A stretch of 64,000 nt of DNA, from NCBI RefSeq assembly GCF_000312045.1, contig NZ_HE978634.1, positions 962,839 to 1,026,838 on the forward strand. The letters run 5' to 3'. The notes beneath the pieces were generated by a model, which made no database searches, had not been told where the DNA came from, and was given only the letters and a program-made list of their open reading frames with translations. The position numbers and the translations under genes are program-made. The first letter of the stretch is position 1. Every line of letters starts with the position of its first letter. Positions 37,607 through 46,174 of this stretch are shown here, piece by piece. This stretch comes from Noviherbaspirillum massiliense JC206 (GTDB lineage: Bacteria; Pseudomonadota; Gammaproteobacteria; Burkholderiales; Burkholderiaceae_D).

Positions 37607-39328
37607 GTGTACACGCTAGGAATCAATGCTGCTTATCACGACTGTTCCGCGAGCCTGGTGCAGGACGGCACGGTCATCGCCGCAGCGGAAGAAGAACGTT
37701 TCACCCGCGTCAAGCACGGCAAGCGGCCGGTGCCGTTCAGCACCTGGCAATTGCCTTTCCATGCCATCGACTACTGCCTGAAGGAAGCCGGCATCGCCCT
37801 GAAGGATGTAGACCATGTCGCTTATTCCTACCTGCCCTCGCTGCTGCTTGGAAAATACGACGGCAACGCCACCATCACCCTGCCGCTCGAACCCTCGTCC
37901 CATGCGACGAAGGAATGGCTGTCGCCCTGGGATCCGCTGTTCCTGTCATCCATCGTGAACGCGCCGCGCCAGCTGGCGAGCGGCGCGCCGCATCATCTGA
38001 AGAAGCGCTTTCGCGATGTGCGCTTCGACGGCCCCTTTGAATGGCATTTCGTCGAGCATCACCTCGCGCACGAGGCAAGTGCTTTCCTGGCCGCGCCCTA
38101 CGAGGAATGCGCCGTGCTGTCGATGGACGGACGCGGGGAGAAGGCGACCACCAGCTACGGCATTTACCAGGACCGGCGCTACAAGCGCATCAAGCAGGTC
38201 AACCTGCCGCATTCGCTCGGCCTGCTGTATGAAGCGGTCACCGATTACCTCGGTTTCCTGCATTCCTCTGACGAATACAAGGTGATGGCTCTGGCTTCCT
38301 TCGGCAAGCCCATTTACGCGGACCGCTTCCGCGAGATCCTGCGCTACAACGGCGACGGCGAATATGAAGTGCGCCCGGCCAATTGGGTGGAATTGTTCGG
38401 CCCCGGGCGCGAGCGCGGCGACCCGTTTACCGAAGACCACATGAATATTGCCTCCTCCCTGCAATGCGTGCTGGAAGAGCGGGTGCTGCAGATGGTGCAA
38501 TGGCTGCATGAGCAGACCGGCATGGAAAACCTTGCGATGGCCGGCGGCGTGGCGCTGAACTGCGTGATGAACGCCAGGGTGCGCGACCAGGGGCCGTTCA
38601 GGAGCGTGTGGGTGCAGCCGGCGGCAGGCGATTCCGGCACTTCGCTCGGCGCCGCGCTCTGGATCGATTCGAACGTCCGCGGGACCAGCAAGCGTCACTG
38701 GCAGATGGACCACGCCTTCCTCGGACCGGCATACGACGACGATGAAATCGAGCAATTCCTGAAGCAGTCAAAGCTGTCCTATCGCCGCATGCAGGACCGC
38801 TCCGCCGAAGTGGCCGAGCTGCTGATGAAGAACAAGGTGATCGGCTGGTTCCAGGGCCGCATGGAATTCGGGCCGCGCGCATTGGGCGCGCGCTCCATCC
38901 TCGCTTCGCCGCTGGACGCCGCCATGCAGGGCTTGCTGAACCAGATCAAGGACCGCGAGGATTTCCGTCCGGTGGCGCCGGTGGTGCTGGAAGAGGAAGC
39001 GGCCAACTGGTTCGTCAACGGCGCGGTCTCGCCCTTCATGGTGTTCGTCTACGATGTGCGGCCGGACAAGGCGGACCGTATTCCCGCGGTAAGGCATGTC
39101 GACGGCACCGCGCGCATCCAGACCATCAACCGCGCGCAGAATGCGCCGTACTATGACCTGCTGCACGCTTTCCATCAGCGCAGCGGCGTGCCGGTATTGA
39201 TCAATACCTCCTTCAATACCCGCGGCGAGCCGGTGGTGTGTACTCCGCGCGATGCGGTGGAGTCCTATCTCACCACGCCGCTGGATGCGCTCGCCATCGG
39301 CTCCTTTCTCCTGGAAAAGCAGCCATGA
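37607..39328 (+). CDS. NodU/CmcH-family O-carbamoyltransferase
   Basis: 573 residues. The N-terminal Kae1-like ATPase fold has TLGINAAYHDCSASLVQDGT, metal-binding histidines in EHHLAHEASAFLAAPYEE and MDGRGEKATTSYGIYQ. The C-terminal YrdC-like domain has MEFGPRALGARSILASP and VLINTSFNTRGEPVVCTP. These enzymes use carbamoyl phosphate and ATP to carbamoylate sugars (for example Nod factor or antibiotics). The start is GTG at 37607 after GGAGAGAAGCC. Its stop overlaps the next gene (ATGA), so the product probably decorates the glycan made by this operon. Confidence 0.92.
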   Translation: MYTLGINAAYHDCSASLVQDGTVIAAAEEERFTRVKHGKRPVPFSTWQLPFHAIDYCLKEAGIALKDVDHVAYSYLPSLLLGKYDGNATITLPLEPSSHATKEWLSPWDPLFLSSIVNAPRQLASGAPHHLKKRFRDVRFDGPFEWHFVEHHLAHEASAFLAAPYEECAVLSMDGRGEKATTSYGIYQDRRYKRIKQVNLPHSLGLLYEAVTDYLGFLHSSDEYKVMALASFGKPIYADRFREILRYNGDGEYEVRPANWVELFGPGRERGDPFTEDHMNIASSLQCVLEERVLQMVQWLHEQTGMENLAMAGGVALNCVMNARVRDQGPFRSVWVQPAAGDSGTSLGAALWIDSNVRGTSKRHWQMDHAFLGPAYDDDEIEQFLKQSKLSYRRMQDRSAEVAELLMKNKVIGWFQGRMEFGPRALGARSILASPLDAAMQGLLNQIKDREDFRPVAPVVLEEEAANWFVNGAVSPFMVFVYDVRPDKADRIPAVRHVDGTARIQTINRAQNAPYYDLLHAFHQRSGVPVLINTSFNTRGEPVVCTPRDAVESYLTTPLDALAIGSFLLEKQP

Positions 39329-40443
39329 TGCGCGGCCAGCCAGGCTTTGCAATCGTGCCGCGCACGGATTCTGCCAGGCGTCCGGTCGACTGGTCCGCCT
39401 GCGGGAGGATCGCGGTTTTCCGTGCTCTGCAGCTGGGCGACATGCTGTGCGCCGTGCCGGCGCTGCGTGCCTTGCGCACAGCCGCCCCGCAAGCGCACAT
39501 CACCCTTATCGGCCTGCCATGGGCCGACAGCTTCGTGCGCCGCTTTGCGCGTTACGTGGATGAGTTGCTGCCGTATCCCGGGTTCCCGGGCATGCCGGAG
39601 CGCCAGCCGGATCTTGCCGCCATGCCGGCCTTCCTTGCGGCTGCGCAGGAGCGCAACTTCGATCTGGCAATCCAGTTGCATGGCAGCGGTGTACTCAGCA
39701 ACCCGGCGATGATGATGCTCGGCGCAAAACGCCATGCCGGCTTTTACCAGCCGGGACAGTTCTGCCCGGACCCGCACAGCTTCATGCCCTGGCCGGAGCA
39801 GGAGCACGAGATCTGGCGCTACCTGCGGCTGATGGAGTTTCTCGGCGTGCCCCTGCAGGGCGATGCGATGGAATTCCCCCTGTCCGACGAGGATCACAGG
39901 GACTTGCAAGCCAGCCAGCCGGACCTGCCGGCGCCCGGCAGCTATGTCTGCATTCATCCGGGCGCGCGCCTGTCCTCGCGCCGCTGGATGCCGCAGCGCT
40001 TTGCCGAAGTGGCCGATGCGCTGGCAGCCGACGGCATGCGCATCGTGGTGACCGGGTCGGAAGACGAGCGTGCCATCACCCAGGCGGTGCTGCACAGCAT
40101 GCGTTCCCCGGCGCTGGACCTGACCGGCAAGACCAGCCTCGGCGCGCTTGCAGCGCTGGTGGCACAGGCGCGTCTGGTCGTATGCAACGACACCGGCATT
40201 TCCCATATCGCCGCTGCCGTTGCCACGCCGAGCGTGATCGTCTCCTGCGGTTCCGATACCCGCCGCTGGGCACCGCTGGACCGGCAGCGCCACCGCGTGA
40301 TCAGTTCGATGGTGAGCTGCCGCCCCTGCATGCATACGGCATGTCCTGTGGGACACGACTGTGCGCACAACATTGCGGCGCCCATGGTGACGGCGGCAGC
40401 GCGCAATATTCTGAGCAACAACAATCAGGGACTACGCTCATGA
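39325..40443 (+). CDS. glycosyltransferase family 9 (heptosyltransferase-like)
   Basis: 372-residue GT-B enzyme with [20 protein letters not shown] near the N-terminus and [20 protein letters not shown] in the donor site, typical of GT9. The ATG at 39325 overlaps the carbamoyltransferase stop, and its own stop overlaps the next start by ATGA, giving a translationally coupled trio. It is a divergent paralogue of the GT9 at 21133. Donor unknown. Confidence 0.9.
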   Translation: MMRGQPGFAIVPRTDSARRPVDWSACGRIAVFRALQLGDMLCAVPALRALRTAAPQAHITLIGLPWADSFVRRFARYVDELLPYPGFPGMPERQPDLAAMPAFLAAAQERNFDLAIQLHGSGVLSNPAMMMLGAKRHAGFYQPGQFCPDPHSFMPWPEQEHEIWRYLRLMEFLGVPLQGDAMEFPLSDEDHRDLQASQPDLPAPGSYVCIHPGARLSSRRWMPQRFAEVADALAADGMRIVVTGSEDERAITQAVLHSMRSPALDLTGKTSLGALAALVAQARLVVCNDTGISHIAAAVATPSVIVSCGSDTRRWAPLDRQRHRVISSMVSCRPCMHTACPVGHDCAHNIAAPMVTAAARNILSNNNQGLRS

Positions 40444-41435
40444 AAGAACTCGACCGCAAACGCATCCTCGTGACCGGCGGCGCCGGTTTCCTCGGTTCCC
40501 ACTTGTGCGATTACCTGCTTGCGCAGGGGCATGACGTATTGTGTGTCGATAACTTCTATACCGGAACCAAGCGCAATATTGCCCACCTGCTCGGGCATCC
40601 GCGCTTCGAGCTGTTGCGCCATGACGTAACCTTTCCGCTCTACGTGGAAGTAGACGAGATCTACAACCTCGCCTGTCCGGCATCGCCCGTGCATTACCAG
40701 AACGACCCGGTGCAGACCACCAAGACCAGCGTGCATGGCGCGATCAACATGCTCGGCCTTGCCAAGAGGTTGAAGGCGCGCATCTTCCAGGCATCGACCA
40801 GTGAAGTCTACGGCGACCCGCAGGTGCATCCGCAAACCGAAAACTATTGGGGCCATGTCAATCCGATCGGCGTGCGCTCCTGCTACGATGAAGGCAAGCG
40901 CTGCGCGGAGACGCTGTTCATGGATTACCGGCGCCAGCACAACCTGCGGGTGAAGATCGCCCGCATTTTCAATACGTATGGTCCGCGCATGCATCCCAAC
41001 GATGGCCGGGTGGTGTCCAACTTCATCATGCAGGCGCTTTCCAACCAGCCGCTGACGATCTATGGCGACGGCTCGCAAACCCGCTCGTTCTGCTATGTCG
41101 ATGACCTGATCCAGGGCTTCGACCTGCTGATGAACAGTCAGGACAGCGTCGCCGGACCGGTCAATCTCGGCAATCCGGTGGAGCACACCATGCTGGAGCT
41201 GGCGGACAAAATCATTACGCTCAGCAAGTCGCGCTCCACCATTGTGTTCAAACCCTTGCCGAGCGACGATCCCGCACGGCGCCGGCCCGACATCGCACTG
41301 GCGCGGACGGTGCTCGGCTGGGAACCGAAGGTGAAGCTGGCCGACGGACTGGAGCGGACGATCGAGTACTTCCGGCAAATACAGTCTGACGTTGGTACAA
41401 ATCAGGGCGCGTCAGCGCGCGCGGCATTAATCTAG
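40440..41435 (+). CDS. uxs: UDP-glucuronate decarboxylase (UDP-xylose synthase)
   Basis: 331-residue extended SDR converting UDP-glucuronate to UDP-xylose. The NAD motif is [20 protein letters not shown]; the decarboxylase-specific segments [20 protein letters not shown] and the catalytic YxxxK in [14 protein letters not shown] are clear. It needs UDP-glucuronate (from GalU-derived UDP-glucose and a UDP-glucose dehydrogenase not seen here). It is the last gene of the carbamoyltransferase-GT9-UXS operon and implies a pentose in the surface glycan. Confidence 0.93.
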   Translation: MKELDRKRILVTGGAGFLGSHLCDYLLAQGHDVLCVDNFYTGTKRNIAHLLGHPRFELLRHDVTFPLYVEVDEIYNLACPASPVHYQNDPVQTTKTSVHGAINMLGLAKRLKARIFQASTSEVYGDPQVHPQTENYWGHVNPIGVRSCYDEGKRCAETLFMDYRRQHNLRVKIARIFNTYGPRMHPNDGRVVSNFIMQALSNQPLTIYGDGSQTRSFCYVDDLIQGFDLLMNSQDSVAGPVNLGNPVEHTMLELADKIITLSKSRSTIVFKPLPSDDPARRRPDIALARTVLGWEPKVKLADGLERTIEYFRQIQSDVGTNQGASARAALI

Positions 41436-41508
41436 TCCTGAATGAGAACAGCGCCTATCCTGAACAACAGGCATAGCGGAAAACCCAGCCCATCACGGAA
41501 ACGCAATC

Positions 41509-41721
41509 ATGAATCGCCATCGGATCCGGCAATCGCTGCCTGGCTTGCAGCCAGTGCTGCCGGCAGTGCTGCTTGCGTTGTTATGCGCCTGCGGCAAGCA
41601 ATCAGACCTGCCGACGCCGCCACACTCGCCGCCGAAGCCGGTCACTTATGAGCCGCAGGCACCTGCCGGGGACGCGGACCGGCAATCGATGCCGGCATCG
41701 ACGCTGATGCGTTTCATGTAA
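41509..41721 (+). CDS. small lipoprotein (LPS translocon LptM-like size)
   Basis: 70 residues: hydrophobic signal and lipobox LCAC (about residue 27), followed by GKQSDLPTPPHSPPKPVTYE and a short Pro-rich tail. The short proline-rich form with G-K-x(3)-L-P after the lipid cysteine recalls the LptM/YifL group, but similarity is slight. Position just after UXS gives no clear function. Confidence 0.6.
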   Translation: MNRHRIRQSLPGLQPVLPAVLLALLCACGKQSDLPTPPHSPPKPVTYEPQAPAGDADRQSMPASTLMRFM

Positions 41722-42264
41722 TTCCTACCGAGACGCATATAAAAATATGCAGTCCTTCTCGGCGCTTCGGATGCGCGATCCGGGGTGACCGCCCGGCCAC
41801 CATCTGGCGAGTATCGGTGGAGCGGCTGCTTCATAGAAGCAGATGCGGATGCACATCGCCGCCGATGCGGCCTGCAATCGGCCGCGCTTCCTGCAAGCGG
41901 CTTCGCGCAGCAAACCCGCTTCGTTGGCATGCTGCCCGAGGCAGGCACCTTCTCGAAAGAGGAAGGAAGGCTTCGGATGCGTGGCATGGAGCTTGCATCG
42001 CAAAGCGAAGCATTGCTTTTCAAATATTTGCATGATGGTCGATGGTTTTTCCGCTTTCGGCAGCCGGGTTGGAATGAATGCGGCTGCTGCTGTTGCAGCC
42101 AGCCTGGAATGGCGTTCCGGTTATGGCTGCAGTACTGATCTCTCTCCTATGGATGAAGCAAGCCGATGGTGCTGCGTGCAGCAGCGCGAGGTGCCGTTTT
42201 TACCCGGCCGGACCGGACGGGGCAATTGCCGGGGCTACACGGCATACCGGATTCGGGGAGAGGC
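41722..42264. other. 543-bp region without convincing gene
   Basis: Several overlapping open frames exist on both strands, but none has a coding-like translation. An 11/12 sigma-54 match lies at 41982-41997. Confidence 0.4.
41982..41997 (+). promoter_or_regulatory. sigma-54 promoter match upstream of hydrolase
   Basis: TGGCATGGAGCTTGCA matches 11 of 12 positions. The start near 42008 leaves a leader of about 255 nt before the hydrolase gene. Confidence 0.52.
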
Positions 42265-42939
42265 ATGATGTGCCAGCAGATGCAGACCGAGCGGGTCAGG
42301 ATACGGGCCGAATCGATTGAGCTGGAAGGGACTCTGCGTCTTCCGGAGGTGCGGGCTGGCGTGGTCCTGTTTGCGCATGGCGGCGCCGGCAACCGCCTGA
42401 GCCCTTCAAACGATTATGTCGGCAGCATATTGCGTGCGGCCCGTTTTGCGACCCTCTGGGTAGACTTGCTGGCGCCGCATGAAATGCGCAATCTCCATAC
42501 GCGCTTCGATGTCCCGCTGCTGACCAAACGCCTCGATGCCGCCTGCGACTGGCTGCGCCAGCAGGAAGAAACGCGCGATCTTCCCCTGGGCCTGTTCGGC
42601 GCGGGCCATGCTTCAGCGGCGGCGCTCCAATCCGCAGCTTCGCGCGGCAGCGAGATCGCGGGCATCGTCTCGCGCGGTGGACGTCCGGATCTTGCAGGCC
42701 AGCATGCCCTGGCGCGGATCGCCGCGCCGACGCTCCTGATCGTCGGCGGGTTGGATGAAGCCGTGATCCAGATGAATCGCACCGCCTACGCTTCGCTGCG
42801 CTGCAAGAAGCGCTTCGAGATCATCCCGGGCGCCACGCACCTGTTCGAAGAGCCCGGCAATCTCGAAGTGGTGGCAAGGCTTGCGCGCAGCTGGTTCCAG
42901 TCGCACTTCCATACAAGGGCGAGCTCCCTGTATGCCTGA
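42265..42939 (+). CDS. alpha/beta-hydrolase-fold protein lacking the nucleophile serine
   Basis: 224 residues of the dienelactone-hydrolase-like group: VVLFAHGGAGNRLSPSNDYV (oxyanion side), GIVSRGGRPDLAG, LLIVGGLDEAVI (acid) and PGATHLFEEPG (histidine). Relatives I recall have GASTGAAAA at the nucleophile elbow; here it reads GLFGAGHASAAAL, so glycine replaces serine. Hydrolysis by the usual mechanism is unlikely unless another residue serves. The ATG at 42265 follows GGGGAGAGGC. The BON-SRPBCC gene follows. Confidence 0.82.
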   Translation: MMCQQMQTERVRIRAESIELEGTLRLPEVRAGVVLFAHGGAGNRLSPSNDYVGSILRAARFATLWVDLLAPHEMRNLHTRFDVPLLTKRLDAACDWLRQQEETRDLPLGLFGAGHASAAALQSAASRGSEIAGIVSRGGRPDLAGQHALARIAAPTLLIVGGLDEAVIQMNRTAYASLRCKKRFEIIPGATHLFEEPGNLEVVARLARSWFQSHFHTRASSLYA

Positions 42940-42940
42940 A

Positions 42941-42956
42941 AGGCAAGTGGATTGCC
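42941..42956 (+). promoter_or_regulatory. sigma-54-like box before BON-SRPBCC gene
   Basis: AGGCAAGTGGATTGCC matches 9 of 12 positions, directly after the hydrolase stop and about 70 bp before the ATG at 43028. Confidence 0.4.
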
Positions 42957-43027
42957 GGCCATCCTTGCGGCTGCGGATGAAGCAGGACTCGGAATGCATG
43001 GAGCTTGCCGGTAAAGAAGGATTTCCG

Positions 43028-44191
43028 ATGAAAAACCGGACAGAGTCCGGGAAGGGGTGGATTGCATTGATAGGCAGCGCCGCGCTTGGTGCGGCGGCCA
43101 TGTATCTCTACGGCTCGCAGCGCGACGCGCAGCGTCCGGAGGGCAAGGGTGACAAGAAGAACATGAAAAACAAGGCAGCTCATGCGGCAGATAGCGCCGT
43201 ACGCGATGTGGGCCAGCGCTGGCAGGGTTTGCGCGCGAGGCTGGGCAGGATGCTCCAGGCCGGACAGAGAATGGACGACGTGGCACTCGAAGAACGGGTG
43301 CGGGCGGCGGCCAGGCATTGCCTTGCCGACCCATCCGCGCTCGCGGTCAATGCGGCCCAGGGCTGCGTGACGCTGGACGGACAAGTGCCCGAGAGCGAAA
43401 GACTGAAACTGCTGGCTAACGTGGGCACGCTGCAGGGCGTAAGCAGGATAGATGACCGGCTGGAAAGATCCGGTGCCGAACCGGCTGCGGACGGGCCTCG
43501 GGAAGGGGATGGTCAGGCGCACGACGTTGCGGAAGAAGCCCAGTGGGTGCCGGCAGTGCGTACTGCGACCGCCTTGGGCGCGGGCACGCTTGGCGCCTAC
43601 GGTGTGATGCGGCGCAGCCCGGGCAGCATCGCCATGGCCGTCATTCTGGGCATACTGGCGCGCAATGCGGCGGACCAGAGCGTAAAGGCGGGCAATGACG
43701 ATGCCCGGCCGGATACCCTCGTTGTCGAAGCGGATGAGGATATCCATGCCGCGCCCCAGACAGTGTTTGAACTCTGGAGCCGCTGCGAGAATTTTCCCTT
43801 CTTCCTGCCGCAACTGGAGCAGGTCAGGGATCTCGGCGAAGGCCGATCGCACTGGATGATCAAGGGCGCGGATGGTACCCGGCTGGAATGGCAGGCAATG
43901 CTGACCGAGTGCCAAGCGCCCACGATCCTCGGCTGGAAGAGCGAACCCGGCTCGCCGCTCGAGCATGCCGGACTGGTTCGCTTCGAACCGAACGGCGGCA
44001 TCACGCATGTCGTGCTGAAGATGGCCTATGCTTGCCCGCCGGGCGAGCCGCAGCATCGTCTTGCCGCCATCCTTGGATACGAACCCCAGGTGCGGCTGAG
44101 AGAAGCCATGGTGCACATGAAAGCGTTCATCGAAAAGAGCCTCGCGCCGCCGAGCACCGCATCATCGCCGGCCCGCGACCTGTTGCGATGA
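43028..44191 (+). CDS. BON domain plus SRPBCC (cyclase/dehydrase) membrane-anchored protein
   Basis: 387 residues. A short hydrophobic segment near the N-terminus (WIALIGSAALGAAAMYLYGS) is followed by a charged stretch, a BON domain (about 88-150; CLADPSALAVNAAQGCVTLD), a second hydrophobic Ala/Gly segment (about 180-215), and a C-terminal SRPBCC domain (about 235-380; DIHAAPQTVFELWSRCENFP). The product probably sits at the inner membrane and binds lipid or ligand. The start at 43028 (MKNRTESGKGWI) follows AAAGAAGGA. Its 3' end overlaps the convergent hydrolase-family gene by 30 bp. Confidence 0.84.
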   Translation: MKNRTESGKGWIALIGSAALGAAAMYLYGSQRDAQRPEGKGDKKNMKNKAAHAADSAVRDVGQRWQGLRARLGRMLQAGQRMDDVALEERVRAAARHCLADPSALAVNAAQGCVTLDGQVPESERLKLLANVGTLQGVSRIDDRLERSGAEPAADGPREGDGQAHDVAEEAQWVPAVRTATALGAGTLGAYGVMRRSPGSIAMAVILGILARNAADQSVKAGNDDARPDTLVVEADEDIHAAPQTVFELWSRCENFPFFLPQLEQVRDLGEGRSHWMIKGADGTRLEWQAMLTECQAPTILGWKSEPGSPLEHAGLVRFEPNGGITHVVLKMAYACPPGEPQHRLAAILGYEPQVRLREAMVHMKAFIEKSLAPPSTASSPARDLLR

Positions 44192-44917
44192 GCGCGCAGC
44201 AGTGCGGCCTGCCCGGCCCGCTGCCTCCAGCAATCCGCCTATCACCGCCTGGCGCAGGCGGCGCCATTCGGCGGCCGGCGCGAGTGCATGCTTCTGGTTG
44301 ATTTCCAGCTCCAGCCCGACGTAGCGCCCGGCGGGAAAACGCCTTCTCAGCGCAGTCGTCATGCCATCGGCCGTGCCGGCATAGGGATAATTCATGCGCA
44401 CCTTCAGGGCGGGCGAGGCGTGGCGGATAGCCTCGCGCCAGCGCCGGCTCAGCTCGACTTCGCCGGGGCGCGCCGGATCGTAGAGCAGTCCGACGTCGGC
44501 ATTGCGCGGCGTGCCGTCGAGTTCCGGGGTGAATGAATGGCTGGAGATGTGGATCACCCGGGCGCCAGTGGCGATGGCGCGTTCGATCGCCGCTGCGGCT
44601 TCCTCGCGGTAGGGCAGGTAGTGGTCCTCAAGGATCTGCCCGCGCAGCGCGGGAGGTGCATTGCGCGTCATCTCGGAGTAAAGCCGCGGATGACCTTGCG
44701 AGCGGTTCAGGTCGATGAGCAGGCGCGTCACGGTAGAGGCGAGCAGCGGTGCACCCAAGGCAGCGGCCAGTTCGCGCGCCATCTGCAATGCGCCGGCATC
44801 GAAGCCGCGATGGCTCCACAGGACCGCGTCCTGCCCGCGAAAGAGATCAAGGTAGGGCAGCGGCACCCGGTTGCCGCCGTGTTCACAAGTGATCAGAAAA
44901 AAATTCCGCTCCGCCAA
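44162..44917 (-). CDS. N-formylglutamate amidohydrolase family protein
   Basis: 251-residue zinc-dependent amidohydrolase-like protein: FFLITCEHGGNRVPLPYLDL (metal region), SHRGFDAGALQMARELAA, LLIDLNRSQGHPRLYSEMTR, and VIHISSHSFTPELDGTPRNA. Family members hydrolyse N-formyl-glutamate or related amides. As last gene of an amidoligase operon (12 bp after the GCS2-like gene) it more likely trims or recycles the amide product of that system; this is inference. Confidence 0.87.
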   Translation of the reverse strand: MAERNFFLITCEHGGNRVPLPYLDLFRGQDAVLWSHRGFDAGALQMARELAAALGAPLLASTVTRLLIDLNRSQGHPRLYSEMTRNAPPALRGQILEDHYLPYREEAAAAIERAIATGARVIHISSHSFTPELDGTPRNADVGLLYDPARPGEVELSRRWREAIRHASPALKVRMNYPYAGTADGMTTALRRRFPAGRYVGLELEINQKHALAPAAEWRRLRQAVIGGLLEAAGRAGRTAARSSQQVAGRR

Positions 44918-44929
44918 GCTGCCCCCTTG

Positions 44930-46174
44930 TCAGCTCAGGAACATCTGCCCGTTACGCAGGCAGTCGCACAGCTGGCGGAAAATCCCGGCCAGCTGCATCT
45001 TCGACACCTGCCTGCCGGCGGCGCGCAGCATGCGGCGGCCGAGCGGGCCGTGCTGCAGCATGATATGCAAGGGTTCCTTCCACATCGATGCCAGGTCGGG
45101 CCCCTGCTGCGCAACGCGTTCGATCAGATGCCGCCACAATTCCAGCGCGGTACAGCTGCGGCCAGGAAAGCGGCACAGGCGCAGGTAATCCGTATCCGTG
45201 ATCAGGGCCTGGTCGGCATCGCGGATGCAATCATGCAATATGGCGGCGAGCGCTTCGGTAGGGATGGCCTGCTGCTCGCGCAAGGCGGGACCGGCATGGT
45301 AGAAATCCTTCACTGTCGCGACGGTGGCGGCTGCAACTGCAAGGTCGGCGCGTACGCATTCCTGGGTATCGATGACGCGGATTTCGATCGCATTCCGGTC
45401 GAAGCGGGCGATGGCGCCGCGGGAATTGAGCCATTCATGGCGCAGCACGCCTTCCGGATCGAAGGGCGCGACGTCCGCGTACATGGGCGCGAGGATGCAT
45501 TCCTCGTATTCGGCGTGGCTGGAAACCGTTTCCGGAATCACCATGCCGGCGATCGACGGCACCCGGTCGGAATTGCTGCAATACACCTGCATGCGGTAAT
45601 CGAGGCAACCGGTGGCCTCGCCATCGGCGAAGGGCGAGCTGGCCGCCAGTGCGGGCAGGATGGGCAGCACCAGCCGGATGGCGGCATGCAGGCGCGCGAA
45701 TTCCCCATCGTCGGCAAACGGCAGGTTGATGTGCATGCTTTGCAGATTCGACCAGCCATGGCTCCTGCTGTCGAAGATCCGGTCGTACGCGCGATAGATG
45801 GCTTCGTTCTGATGCGGCCAGAGCCGGGTTTCCGTCACCGGGTCCATCCAGGGATGCATGGCGGAGGGCATCAGGCGTGCGCCCATGGATTCCAGCAGGC
45901 GGTTGATCGCGCCGATCTCATGCTGGAAGGCTTCCGGCAGCGTGGACAACGCCGTCGCCGGGCGCTGGTTCTTCACTTCGATCACATGCAGCACGAATTC
46001 ATTCGACCAGCCGAGCATGCCACGGTCCACTTCCGCACTCGGCGCACAGGCACCCATCTCGAGCAGGCGGTCGGCTACCGGCAGAACCGACAGGCTTTCC
46101 CGGTCGACGATCATGTATTCCAGTTCGATGCCGACGCCCTTGAACGCGGAAAGCTGCGGAGGCTCGTCGCTCAT
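44930..46174 (-). CDS. GCS2-type carboxylate-amine ligase (YbdK-like)
   Basis: 414-residue member of glutamate-cysteine ligase family 2. Signature segments are FKGVGIELEYMIVDRESLSV, SNLQSMHINLPFADDGEF and RVIDTQECVRADLAV. It couples ATP hydrolysis to formation of an amide or peptide bond, usually on a glutamate-like acid; the acceptor is unknown. It overlaps the RimK-like gene by 4 bp (ATGA), indicating translational coupling and equal expression. It is longer than E. coli YbdK (about 370). Confidence 0.88.
   Translation of the reverse strand: MSDEPPQLSAFKGVGIELEYMIVDRESLSVLPVADRLLEMGACAPSAEVDRGMLGWSNEFVLHVIEVKNQRPATALSTLPEAFQHEIGAINRLLESMGARLMPSAMHPWMDPVTETRLWPHQNEAIYRAYDRIFDSRSHGWSNLQSMHINLPFADDGEFARLHAAIRLVLPILPALAASSPFADGEATGCLDYRMQVYCSNSDRVPSIAGMVIPETVSSHAEYEECILAPMYADVAPFDPEGVLRHEWLNSRGAIARFDRNAIEIRVIDTQECVRADLAVAAATVATVKDFYHAGPALREQQAIPTEALAAILHDCIRDADQALITDTDYLRLCRFPGRSCTALELWRHLIERVAQQGPDLASMWKEPLHIMLQHGPLGRRMLRAAGRQVSKMQLAGIFRQLCDCLRNGQMFLS

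Noticed and set aside
41785..42268. Overlapping plus-strand frames between the small lipoprotein and the hydrolase
   Set aside because: Translations are Arg/Cys/Ala-rich with no domain, signal or good ribosome-binding site.
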